A stretch of 64,000 bases of DNA. Origin: UBA940 sp031547885 (GTDB lineage Bacteria > Bacteroidota > Bacteroidia > Bacteroidales > Rikenellaceae). The notes below the pieces were generated by a model, which did no database searches, was not told where the DNA came from, and saw only the letters and a list, made by a program, of their open reading frames with translations. Position numbers and translations under genes: made by a program. Of the stretch, positions 42,454 to 50,138 are shown in pieces (position 1 is the stretch's first letter; each line of letters begins with the position of its first letter). The stretch lies in NCBI GenBank assembly GCA_031547885.1, contig JAVBRO010000024.1:3996-67995 (forward strand), written 5' to 3'.

Positions 42454-43557
42454 TTATTTAGGGGCTTTGACATAAAGCCAGACCGCGATGACCATGAAAA
42501 TGATGTTTGGCATCCAGACGGAAAGCGTCGGCGGCAACACCCCGCCCTTTGCGAACTCCTCGGCGAAACGGCCGAAAAGTATATAGGCGAAACAGAGACC
42601 TATACCAAGTCCCATGTGGAGCCCCGTTCCGCCACGGACCTTGCGCGACGACAGCGAAACCCCGATCAGGGTCAGGATGAACGTGGCTATCGGGTATGAA
42701 TAGCGGCTCTGCCGCTCGACCTCGAATACGGGGATCATGTCGGAACCTTTTGTCTTCTGCTGGTCGATAAATTCACCCAATTCGGTGATATTCATCGTCT
42801 TGATCAGCTGATCGACCTTGCCCAGCTCGGCGGTATTGAGGTTGATCACTGTATCGAGGCGCTGGAACTGCAGGAATTCTTCCTCGCCCTCGCCGTACAT
42901 GCGGCGTATGATATATTTCGGCGCCCTCCAGCGGCCCGACTCTTCGATATATGTGACATCGGCGGCCTCGAGCGACTCCACGAGTTTGTTGTGCTCGTAC
43001 TTCTCGATGGCGAAATAGCTCGCCTTCTGGCTCTGCCCCGTGAAGCTGCGCAGGTAGACGAAAGTCCCCGGCTCGATCTGGCGGTATATGTCGGTGTCGT
43101 ACTTCTGGTTTTGGTTCTTTGTGAAATACATCATCTCGAAATCGAGTTTGCGTTCGTCGGCGCGCGGAATGACCCACAGGTTAAGCACCAGCGACAATGC
43201 CGCAATGGCGAATGCCGAAATAAAGTAGGGCCACATCAGCCGGCGGAAACTCATCCCGCCCGAGAGCATGGCGACGATCTCGGTGTTGTAGGCCATCTTC
43301 GAGGTGAAGAAGATGACCGCGACGAAAGTGAACAGCCCGCTGAACTGGTTGATGAAGCCGGGTATGAAATTGAGATAGTACTTGAATATTATATCAGAGA
43401 ACGGAGCTTTATTCGTGATAAAGTCGTCGACTTTCTCGGCATAGTCGAAAATTATGACGATAATTATGATAAGTGCGATGGCGAACAGATAGGTTCCCAG
43501 GAACTTACGCACTATGTACCAGTCGAGGATCTTAAATCCGGGAAATTTCAGTTTCAT
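42454..43557 (-). CDS. LptF/LptG-family permease (YjgP/YjgQ)
   Basis: 367 residues: three N-terminal spans (YLFAIALIIIIVIIFDYAE, then about 65-85 and 100-130), a periplasmic beta-jellyroll (about 150-275) and three C-terminal spans (YPIATFILTLIGVSLSSRK, LGIGLCFAYILFG, IIFMVIAVWLYV). Part of the ABC-type machine that extracts lipopolysaccharide from the inner membrane. Whether it is the F or G homologue is not clear. Starts 4 bases after the tgt stop. Confidence 0.9.
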   Translation of the reverse strand: MKLKFPGFKILDWYIVRKFLGTYLFAIALIIIIVIIFDYAEKVDDFITNKAPFSDIIFKYYLNFIPGFINQFSGLFTFVAVIFFTSKMAYNTEIVAMLSGGMSFRRLMWPYFISAFAIAALSLVLNLWVIPRADERKLDFEMMYFTKNQNQKYDTDIYRQIEPGTFVYLRSFTGQSQKASYFAIEKYEHNKLVESLEAADVTYIEESGRWRAPKYIIRRMYGEGEEEFLQFQRLDTVINLNTAELGKVDQLIKTMNITELGEFIDQQKTKGSDMIPVFEVERQSRYSYPIATFILTLIGVSLSSRKVRGGTGLHMGLGIGLCFAYILFGRFAEEFAKGGVLPPTLSVWMPNIIFMVIAVWLYVKAPK

Positions 43558-43561
43558 CCCT

Positions 43562-44692
43562 TTACAGCCTTCTTCCTATTTTTTCAATTATCTGCGGCTT
43601 CCACTCCGCGTAGGTGTCGTCGAGTATGTGCCTGCGGGCCTCGCGTACGAGCCACATGTAAAAAGCGATGTTGTGCAGCGACGCGATCTGGGCCGCCAGC
43701 ATCTCGCCCGAAATGGTCAGGTGGCGCAGGTAGGCCTTCGTGTATGTCGTGTCGACGAACGAAACGCCCGCCGGGTCGATGGGCGAAAAATCCTCGCGCC
43801 ACTTCTCGTTGCGGATGTTGATGACGCCTTCGGTGGTGAAAAACATCCCATTGCGCCCGTTGCGCGTCGGCATCACGCAGTCGAACATATCCACACCCCT
43901 CTCGATCGACTCCAAAATGTTTATGGGAGTACCCACACCCATCAGATAACGCGGTTTTTCGGTGGTTAGTATGCTGTTGACCACCTCGATCATCGCGTAC
44001 ATTTCTTCAGCAGGCTCCCCCACCGCCAGGCCGCCTATCGCGTAGCCGTCGGCGTCGAACTGCTGGACGAACTCCGCGGACCTGGCCCGCAGGTCGGGAT
44101 ATGTGACCCCCTGCACTATCGGGAAAAGCGACTGCCGGTGTCCGTATTTCGGCTCCGTGCGGGCGTACTGTTCGAAACAGCGCTCCAGCCAGCGGTTGGT
44201 CAGCTCCAGCGACTTCGCCGCATACGGTTTTTCAGCCGTCCCCGGGGGGCACTCGTCGAAAGCCATCATGATATCGGCCCCGATCGAACGCTGGATATCT
44301 ATAACTTTTTCGGGCGTGAACAGGTGCTTCGAGCCGTCGATATGCGAGCTGAAACGGCACCCCTCGTCCGTGATCTTGCGGCAGTCGGCCAGCGAAAAGA
44401 CCTGAAACCCGCCGCTGTCGGTCAGCATCGGCCCGTCCCACGACGAGAACCTGTGCACCCCTCCGGCATCCTCCAGCACCTGCGTCCCCGGCCTCAAATA
44501 AAGGTGGTAAGTATTCGCCAGGATGATCTGCGCGCCGGCATCCTGCACCAGGTCGCGGTGGAAGATCCCCTTGACCGTCGCGGCGGTGCCGACCGGCATG
44601 AATATCGGCGTCTCGATCACACCGTGGCCGGTCGTGATCCGTCCCGCCCTCGCCGCACATCCCCGCGCGGTATGCTGAAGTTCAAAAAACAT
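43562..44692 (-). CDS. tgt: tRNA-guanine transglycosylase lacking the usual zinc cysteines
   Basis: 376 residues from the ATG at 44692 (MFFELQHTARG). Substrate and catalytic motifs are intact: SGGFQVFSL, GGLAVGEP, and FDCVMPTRNGRNG with the nucleophile Asp. The zinc site is not: in E. coli Tgt the sequence is DPECDCYTC before the YSRAYL motif, here it is DPAGVSFVD before YTKAYL, so all three Cys are replaced; the fourth ligand His (LHN) remains. I think this is a lineage feature of some Bacteroidetes enzymes, from memory. Exchanges guanine 34 for preQ1 (or queuine-like base) in tRNAs. Upstream of the lptF/G-type gene. Confidence 0.92.
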   Translation of the reverse strand: MFFELQHTARGCAARAGRITTGHGVIETPIFMPVGTAATVKGIFHRDLVQDAGAQIILANTYHLYLRPGTQVLEDAGGVHRFSSWDGPMLTDSGGFQVFSLADCRKITDEGCRFSSHIDGSKHLFTPEKVIDIQRSIGADIMMAFDECPPGTAEKPYAAKSLELTNRWLERCFEQYARTEPKYGHRQSLFPIVQGVTYPDLRARSAEFVQQFDADGYAIGGLAVGEPAEEMYAMIEVVNSILTTEKPRYLMGVGTPINILESIERGVDMFDCVMPTRNGRNGMFFTTEGVINIRNEKWREDFSPIDPAGVSFVDTTYTKAYLRHLTISGEMLAAQIASLHNIAFYMWLVREARRHILDDTYAEWKPQIIEKIGRRL

Positions 44693-44697
44693 ATTTG

Positions 44698-44705
44698 CAA
44701 ATGTA
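44698..44705 (-). promoter_or_regulatory. -7 box (TACATTTG) of tgt
   Basis: Minus-strand TACATTTG only 5 bases before the tgt ATG; if used, the mRNA would be nearly leaderless. Confidence 0.4.
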
Positions 44706-44826
44706 GTGAAAGCCGAGAGCAATTAAAACTCGTTTATAATTGCCGAGGCGCATCCGACATTCTGCAAAAGTAGATAATATTTCCGGTTCCGCCTCGCTTT
44801 TCCTTTCCGCAGAACGATTTTATGCC

Positions 44827-44834
44827 TATCTTTG
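44827..44834 (+). promoter_or_regulatory. -7 box (TATCTTTG) of the glycosyltransferase operon
   Basis: TATCTTTG, 26 bases before the GTG at 44861. Confidence 0.5.
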
Positions 44835-44860
44835 CACGATAATCACCACTCTTTTTGCAA

Positions 44861-46027
44861 GTGAATCTCATTCGTGAATACTTCAATGCTGCTGCGGATG
44901 CCTACGGCGTCTGGGGTCTGGCGTTGATGCTCCTGATGCTCGTGCTTTTCGGCATACAGCTCTATTATTATATAGGTCTTTTCCGCCGCCTGCCGTCGTT
45001 CAAGGTCAACTCGCAGAAAGACAAAGATGGCGGGTTGAACGGCATCTCGGTAGTGCTGGTAATGGGCGATGATTACCTCTATGTCGAGAACACCCTGCCC
45101 CTGCTGCTGCACCAGGACTGTGAGATGTACGAGGTGATAATAGTTTACGTCGGCAACAACAACGATTTCGCCGAGGCGCTGGAAGTGCTGGCGGGGACGG
45201 AGCCGAATTTCGGGATGAGCCGCATCAAGCAGCACCCCTTATTCCCCATCAGCAACAAGATGGCGCTCAACGTGGGGATCAAGGCGGCGCGGTACGACAA
45301 TATCATACTCACGACGCCGGACGCGCGCCCGACTTCGTCGCGCTGGCTCTCGCTGATGGCGAAGGGGTTCCGCAAAGGCGAGATCGTAATCGGCTATTGC
45401 GGGATCGAAGAGAAGCCAGGGTTTGCCGACAAGATGATACGCTCGTCGAGGATGTTCTCGTCGCTCCTTTACATAACGGCGGCCATCCGCAAAAAACCAT
45501 ACCGCGGGACGATCCAGAACTTAGGTTTTGCAAAACACCTCTATTTCGACCACAAGGGTTTCGGCTACCTGAATCTGAACCTGGGCGAAGACGATCTATT
45601 TATGCAGCAGCTATTTACGGAGGACAACTACACGATAGTGATGCATCCGCGCGCCACGGTGCGCCAGGCGCGATGGGGAGGCCTCGGCTGGTGGTTCCAG
45701 GAGTGCCGCCTGCGCAACCACGCATATCCCTTTTATCCGCGCCGGACGCAGAATTTCATCGAATGGGAGGCCGGAAGCCGCCTTCTGTTCTTCATGTCGG
45801 CCATTGCCGCCATCGTATTGTTGCCCAACGAGATAAAGATCGCCGCCGCCGGATTGATGCTCGTGCGGTTCATTATCGTCGTTATGCAGATGCGCCGCGT
45901 TGCCAAACGCCTCGGCGAGAACAAGCTCATGCCCCTCTATTTTGTCAGCGACCTGTTCGAACCCGTGTTCGCGCTTGTGGTCGCCGTTTCGCGTAAGGTT
46001 AAACCGATCAGGGAGATATGGAGATAG
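44861..46027 (+). CDS. Membrane-anchored family 2 glycosyltransferase
   Basis: About 388 residues from the GTG at 44861; a TTG at 44855 is the alternative, and no ATG is available. N-terminal membrane span (LALMLLMLVLFGIQLYYYIG), a GT2-type domain (ISVVLVMGDDYLYVENTLP, NVGIKAARYDNIILTTPDAR, GEDDLFMQQLF) and two more hydrophobic segments after about 310. Acceptor and sugar unknown; envelope polysaccharide or lipid glycosylation is likely. Overlaps the next gene by 10 bases. Confidence 0.85.
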   Translation: MNLIREYFNAAADAYGVWGLALMLLMLVLFGIQLYYYIGLFRRLPSFKVNSQKDKDGGLNGISVVLVMGDDYLYVENTLPLLLHQDCEMYEVIIVYVGNNNDFAEALEVLAGTEPNFGMSRIKQHPLFPISNKMALNVGIKAARYDNIILTTPDARPTSSRWLSLMAKGFRKGEIVIGYCGIEEKPGFADKMIRSSRMFSSLLYITAAIRKKPYRGTIQNLGFAKHLYFDHKGFGYLNLNLGEDDLFMQQLFTEDNYTIVMHPRATVRQARWGGLGWWFQECRLRNHAYPFYPRRTQNFIEWEAGSRLLFFMSAIAAIVLLPNEIKIAAAGLMLVRFIIVVMQMRRVAKRLGENKLMPLYFVSDLFEPVFALVVAVSRKVKPIREIWR

Positions 46028-46593
46028 AACAATATATCGTCGCCACAGATTCCGATCTTGCAGATATGGTGCTCGCCGGCGATTCGCGGGCGTTCGAGCA
46101 CTTGTTCAACCGCTACAGCGATTCGCTGTACCAGCTCTATCTGCAGCGTACGCGCGGAAATCCCGACGACACCGACGACCTGATACAGGAAATTTTCGTC
46201 AAGGCGTTCGTGCACCTCGACAGTTACGACAAACGCTACACATTCGGGCAGTGGATATACACCATCGCCAGGAACACCTTTATAGACTACGTGCGAAAGC
46301 GCCGCGACGACCTCTCGATCGACAACACGCGCGGCGAATACATACAGCAGCCGGTCTCGCTGACCCCCACCCCCGAGGAGAACATCATTCACGCCCAGCA
46401 GCGCACGCAGCTCGAGGCATACCTCGAAAAGATGAGTCCGAAATACCGGAAACTTATCGAGCTGCGGTTTTTTAAAGACCTGTCGTACGAGGAGATAGCC
46501 GCGCAGCTGAACCTCCCCCTCGGGACTGTGAAAACCCAGATACACCGCGCCCGCGCACAGCTCTGCGCCTACATCACCGAAAGCGGGATATAA
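46018..46593 (+). CDS. ECF-type RNA polymerase sigma factor
   Basis: 191 residues with region 2 (FEHLFNRYSDSLYQLYLQRT, DLIQEIFVKAFVHL, QWIYTIARNTFIDYVRKR) and region 4 (SPKYRKLIELRFFKDLSYEE then LPLGTVKTQIHRARAQL). A general RpoE-like factor with no anti-sigma gene beside it, unlike the factor at 4514. Translationally linked with the glycosyltransferase (10-base overlap) and rsmG (1-base overlap). Confidence 0.92.
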   Translation: MEIEQYIVATDSDLADMVLAGDSRAFEHLFNRYSDSLYQLYLQRTRGNPDDTDDLIQEIFVKAFVHLDSYDKRYTFGQWIYTIARNTFIDYVRKRRDDLSIDNTRGEYIQQPVSLTPTPEENIIHAQQRTQLEAYLEKMSPKYRKLIELRFFKDLSYEEIAAQLNLPLGTVKTQIHRARAQLCAYITESGI

Positions 46594-47216
46594 TGGAACT
46601 CCTGTTGAAATATTTTCCGGAACTGACGGAACGGCATAAGGAGCAGTTTGCCGCGCTCTACCCCTTGTACGGGGAGTGGAACGCCCGGATAAACGTCGTT
46701 TCGCGAAAGGATTTCGAGAGCCTTTACCTCAAGCACATACTGCATTCGCTCGCAATCGCGAAAGCCTGCACCTTCGATAACGGGGCGCGAATAATAGATA
46801 TAGGTACGGGAGGCGGTTTTCCGGCGATACCGCTGGCCATAATGTTCCCCGAGGCGCATTTCACCGCTGTCGATTCGATCGGCAAGAAGATCCGCGTGGT
46901 GGAAGAGGTGGCGAAAGGGGCCGGGATCAGGAACATCACCCCGCTGAACGCCCGCGCCGAGGATCTCCCCGGGAGGTTCGATTACGCCGTCAGCCGTGCC
47001 GTGACCGACGCCGCGACGCTCGCGAAATGGGTCTGGCCCAAGTTGGAGCGGGGACAAAAAGGCTCGCTGCCGAACGGGATGCTGCTGCTCAAAGGCGGCG
47101 CGCTGGCCGGGGAACTCGCCGCTACGGGACGCAGATGCACCCTGTGGAACATCCCGCAGTGGTTCGACGAGGAATTTTTCGAGACCAAAAAGGTGATTTA
47201 TATACAAAAAGGGTAG
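46593..47216 (+). CDS. rsmG: 16S rRNA (guanine-N7) methyltransferase RsmG
   Basis: 207 residues with the SAM-binding IIDIGTGGGFPAIPLAI and the family motif NVVSRKD near the start; SRAVTDAATLAKW is also typical. Methylates G527 of 16S rRNA in E. coli numbering. Start overlaps the sigma stop by one base. Last gene of the operon. Confidence 0.95.
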   Translation: MELLLKYFPELTERHKEQFAALYPLYGEWNARINVVSRKDFESLYLKHILHSLAIAKACTFDNGARIIDIGTGGGFPAIPLAIMFPEAHFTAVDSIGKKIRVVEEVAKGAGIRNITPLNARAEDLPGRFDYAVSRAVTDAATLAKWVWPKLERGQKGSLPNGMLLLKGGALAGELAATGRRCTLWNIPQWFDEEFFETKKVIYIQKG

Positions 47217-47223
47217 GAAAGTT

Positions 47224-47253
47224 TTTGCAGAAAGTAAAAATGTTATACCTTTG
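47224..47253 (+). promoter_or_regulatory. Promoter of rpmH
   Basis: TTTG (47224-47227), 18-base spacer, TACCTTTG (47246-47253), 42 bases before the rpmH ATG. Confidence 0.65.
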
Positions 47254-47295
47254 CACCCTGTTATACGCGACTAAAACAAGCAAAATCATAGAGCA

Positions 47296-47457
47296 ATGAA
47301 AAGGACTTTCCAGCCCTCCCGCAAAAAGAGGATCAACAAACACGGATTCCGCCAGAGGATGTCGACCGCCAACGGCCGCAAAGTGCTGGCCGCACGCCGC
47401 GCCAAGGGCCGCAAGAAACTGACCGTTTCCGACGAATCCACCATCAAGGGTATCTAA
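47296..47457 (+). CDS. rpmH: 50S ribosomal protein L34
   Basis: 53 codons from ATG 47296 to TAA 47457. The start MKRTFQPSRKKRINKHGFR and the arginine/lysine-rich core KVLAARRAKGRKKLTV are unmistakable L34. Slightly longer than the 46-residue E. coli form because of an 8-residue tail (DESTIKGI), usual in this phylum. Own promoter and terminator. The usual partner rnpA is not next to it; the RNase P RNA gene is. Confidence 0.97.
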   Translation: MKRTFQPSRKKRINKHGFRQRMSTANGRKVLAARRAKGRKKLTVSDESTIKGI

Positions 47458-47500
47458 TCAGGAGGCGGGGTTTTAAGCTCCGAGCAATCTGAAAGACATA

Positions 47501-47525
47501 AGGCTGCCAATAGGCGGCCTTTTTC
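47501..47525 (+). terminator. intrinsic terminator of rpmH
   Basis: 8-bp stem with one G-T pair (47501-47508 with 47513-47520), loop AATA, followed by TTTTC. Confidence 0.8.
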
Positions 47526-47556
47526 TTGCGGCATTATATATTAAAATCCAATTTTT

Positions 47557-47588
47557 CATCTTTCATCTTTCATCTTTCATTATCTTTG
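47557..47588 (+). repeat. 7-bp-period repeat (CATCTTT) running into the rnpB -7 box
   Basis: Three exact CATCTTT copies and a partial fourth; the last part becomes TATCTTTG (47581-47588), the -7 box of rnpB. Confidence 0.6.
47581..47588 (+). promoter_or_regulatory. -7 box (TATCTTTG) of rnpB
   Basis: Consensus -7 box a few bases before the first base of the RNase P RNA helix P1. Confidence 0.6.
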
Positions 47589-47590
47589 TG

Positions 47591-47963
47591 TCCGCACCGC
47601 AGGGCCGCCCTGTCGCTGCCGCTGCAAAGCGGGAGAGGAAAGTCCGGGCAACGCAGAGCGCCGTCCTTCCTAACGGGAAGAGATCCGCGAGGGTCTGGCA
47701 AGCGTAACAGAAAATAACCGCCGGAGTTTCGGCTTCGGTAAGGGTGAAAAGGCGGGGTAAGAGCCCACCGCGGGAATGGTGACATCTCCCGGCTGTACGT
47801 CCGACGGGTTGCAAGGCCATGTATACCGGCAGATGAGGGTTGCTCGCCCGATGCCGGGGGGTAGGCCGCTGGAGGCGACTGGCGACAGTCGTCGTAGATA
47901 AATGACAGGGGCCTTCCGCAAGGGAGGAACAGAACCCGGCTTACAGGCCCTGCGGTGCTTTTT
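47591..47963 (+). ncRNA. rnpB: RNase P RNA (class A)
   Basis: About 370 nt. Helix P1 is a perfect 13-bp pairing of 47594-47606 with 47946-47958, followed by a T run. Universally conserved blocks are present: GAGAGGAAAGTCCGGGC near 47630, ACAGAAAATAACCGCC near 47707, GGTAAGAGCCCACCG near 47756, and ACAGAACCCGGCTTACAGG near 47929. It is the catalytic subunit that removes tRNA 5' leaders. Open frames crossing this region are not genes. Confidence 0.95.
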
Positions 47964-48098
47964 ACAACTAAGGCGATGGGGTTAACTCTCGCTTTTGTTG
48001 TAAATAAGAATAGACGCAAATAATTGTTTATTTGACAATTATTCACTTACTTTGCAGCGATTCACATATTGTATTAATCAAAATATAATGTAGGGAAT

Positions 48099-48671
48099 AT
48101 GAAAAAGTTTGTGGTTTACTTAATGGTTGGCGCAATGCTTATGGCCACAGGCTGTACGAACGGCCCGGAATCGACGCCGGGAAATCCGGAATCGACACCA
48201 CGCGATTCGAGAACAACGCCTGCGGAGTTAGAATCGGAATCGAGCAATCAGGACTGGACGCCGGGTGATGACAATGTTCAATACATACGAACGCATAGCG
48301 ATTATGGTCGTGATCCGATTGTCAGCGTCATATCTTCCAAAGAGGAACTCGAAGAATACTACGAATTACATAAAGACGTAAATCGCAATCCCGCGTTTGA
48401 GAATGTGCCCGGAACCTATTCAGATGATTTTTTCGCAGACTCATTCCTTGCAATTATCCGACTTGAGGAAGGCAGCGGTTCCATAAGGCATAAAGTGGAA
48501 AAAATAAGTGGGAATGGCGATATCGCCGTCAGTCGTTTGATACCTGCGATCGGCACCTGCGATATGGCAACATGGCATATAATAATTGAACTGAAGCATA
48601 CTGATTTCAGCAGCGACATGCCGTTTAAGGTACAATTATCAGATATAAGATATTCGTGGGACGACATTTGA
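48099..48671 (+). CDS. Hypothetical lipoprotein
   Basis: 190 residues with lipobox Cys19 (MATGC) and a low-complexity Pro/Thr/Ser/Glu linker (repeated PESTPG/PESTPR) to about residue 55. The mature C-terminal part (about 60-190) has mixed alpha/beta predicted features and no recognised domain. Monocistronic with a good terminator (48701-48732). The AT-rich gene and its leader differ somewhat from the GC-rich neighbours. Confidence 0.65.
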   Translation: MKKFVVYLMVGAMLMATGCTNGPESTPGNPESTPRDSRTTPAELESESSNQDWTPGDDNVQYIRTHSDYGRDPIVSVISSKEELEEYYELHKDVNRNPAFENVPGTYSDDFFADSFLAIIRLEEGSGSIRHKVEKISGNGDIAVSRLIPAIGTCDMATWHIIIELKHTDFSSDMPFKVQLSDIRYSWDDI

Positions 48672-48700
48672 GTCGGTGCCTGCAAACAATTGCGGGAATG

Positions 48701-48736
48701 AAAAGTGCGGAATTTTTGGGTTCCGCACTTTTTCTT
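48701..48736 (+). terminator. intrinsic terminator of the hypothetical lipoprotein gene
   Basis: 12-bp perfect stem (48701-48712 with 48721-48732) with an 8-base loop and T-rich tail. Confidence 0.85.
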
Positions 48737-48746
48737 TATAAATAGT

Positions 48747-48788
48747 CTGGATTGCTTCCCACTTCACAAAGTTCGCGGTCGCAATGAC
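48747..48788. repeat. Interspersed repeat, copy 2, overlapping the mqnD 3' end
   Basis: On the minus strand it begins CGTCATTGCGACC and ends GGAAGCAATCCAGAC, the same family as the copy at 20202-20236. It supplies the last codons and stop of mqnD. Confidence 0.6.
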
Positions 48789-49570
48789 GTTATCTCTATA
48801 CCTGTCAGTTCCTTTACGGCTTGTTGGCCGATATCTCCCAGCGAAAGCGAATAATCGTTTACAAATAGCGCGATGTGGCTGTCTATCACCTCATCGACCA
48901 TCTCCTGCGCGTGTGATTTGACGTATTCGCGCGAAGCTCCGGGATTTGCAAAGGCATACGCAATACTTTCGCGGATAAGTTCTTCTACCGCGGTGCGAAC
49001 ATCTTCGGGAAGCGTGCGCGAGGCAACTATCGCCCCGAGCGGCAGCGGGAGTCCGGTTGCTCTCTCCCATTCCAAGCCAAGATCGGCGACCAGCACAAGC
49101 CCGTGTTCCTTATATGTAAACCGTCCCTCGTGGATCAGCACCCCGGCGTCGAAAACCCCGGCCGCGAGACTCTGGGCTATCCGTGAAAAAAGGAGCGATT
49201 CCTGATCGGCCAGCGCGGGAAAAAGACGCCTAAGGAGTAGATTTGCGGTGGTGTGGAACCCAGGAACGACTACCCTTGTCCCCGGCTTATGGATATCGAC
49301 ATCCGGACGCGCCACCAGGATCGGGCCATTGCCGTGCCCGAGCGCGCTGCCGCTGTCGAGGAGCGCATACCGGTCGTAGATCTGGGGCAGTATGGCATAG
49401 CTGATCTTGCTGATGTCCGCCCCGCCCTGCATGACGCCGCGGTTCAGTTCTTCGATGTCGGCATAACGCACGTCGAACTCGAAGCCGCGCGTGTCGATAC
49501 GCCCGTTGACCAGCGCGTCGAACATGAAAGTATCGTTGGGACAGGGCGAAATGTTGAGCGTAAGTTTCAT
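48764..49570 (-). CDS. mqnD: 1,4-dihydroxy-6-naphthoate synthase (menaquinone, futalosine pathway)
   Basis: 268 residues with the MqnD signature SPCPNDTFMFDALVN and a periplasmic-binding-protein-like fold (ADISKISYAILP, GVLIHEGRFTY). Converts cyclic dehypoxanthine futalosine to 1,4-dihydroxy-6-naphthoate. It starts 2 bases after the mqnB stop. The last eight residues (TSLRPRTL) and the stop codon are encoded by an interspersed repeat, so the natural C-terminus was probably replaced. Confidence 0.9.
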   Translation of the reverse strand: MKLTLNISPCPNDTFMFDALVNGRIDTRGFEFDVRYADIEELNRGVMQGGADISKISYAILPQIYDRYALLDSGSALGHGNGPILVARPDVDIHKPGTRVVVPGFHTTANLLLRRLFPALADQESLLFSRIAQSLAAGVFDAGVLIHEGRFTYKEHGLVLVADLGLEWERATGLPLPLGAIVASRTLPEDVRTAVEELIRESIAYAFANPGASREYVKSHAQEMVDEVIDSHIALFVNDYSLSLGDIGQQAVKELTGIEITSLRPRTL

Positions 49571-49572
49571 CG

Positions 49573-50127
49573 TCAGCCTACGAGCGCAAGTATCTTTTCG
49601 AGTTCCAGGGCCAGCCGGTTGATCGAAATTAGCATGTTCTTGCCGCCGATCTTTTCACCTACGCGGTTCGAGATCGTGCGTACTTCCATCGCTGGAACAC
49701 CGAAGCGGTCGCACACGGCGAAAAAGGCGGCCCCTTCCATATTCTCGATATCGGCCTTTACAGGCTTGCTGATTATGGCTCCGGCGCTGCTTGTCGTATT
49801 GCTTTTGACGCTGCGGTATCCCGGAGCCGTCACGGGTGCAAAATAGGTTTTCTGGAATAGATCGGTGAATGTCCTTCCGTCATAGCGCCCGAGGTCGGCT
49901 ATCACCTCGCTCTCCACGACTACGGTCTCGCCTATAACGACATCGTCCGAGTAACTGCCGGCGATCCCTGCGAGGATCATCAGTTCGGGTTTCTCTTCGA
50001 GGATAAGTTTCGCCGTGGTTGCGGCGCATTCGGCCATTCCCACACCGCAGTTATACACCGGGATACCATGCTCGCGGAAGAATATGGATTCCTTTTCCGT
50101 CGGGGTAATTATTACAATCTTTTTCAT
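49573..50127 (-). CDS. mqnB: Futalosine hydrolase
   Basis: 184 residues from the ATG at 50127 (MKKIVIITPTEKE); the longer frame from 50406 runs inside the relA-type gene. Nucleosidase fold with NCGVGMAECAATTA, LAGIAGSYS and the purine-site motif NMEGAAFFAVC. Releases hypoxanthine from futalosine. With mqnD it shows that menaquinone is made by the futalosine route. Starts 11 bases after the stop of the synthetase gene, so the three genes are likely one operon. Confidence 0.88.
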   Translation of the reverse strand: MKKIVIITPTEKESIFFREHGIPVYNCGVGMAECAATTAKLILEEKPELMILAGIAGSYSDDVVIGETVVVESEVIADLGRYDGRTFTDLFQKTYFAPVTAPGYRSVKSNTTSSAGAIISKPVKADIENMEGAAFFAVCDRFGVPAMEVRTISNRVGEKIGGKNMLISINRLALELEKILALVG

Positions 50128-50138
50128 ATTTGGGAAAG

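Noticed and set aside
47526..48046. Several short frames on both strands
   Set aside because: They cover the RNase P RNA gene, which explains the sequence conservation there.
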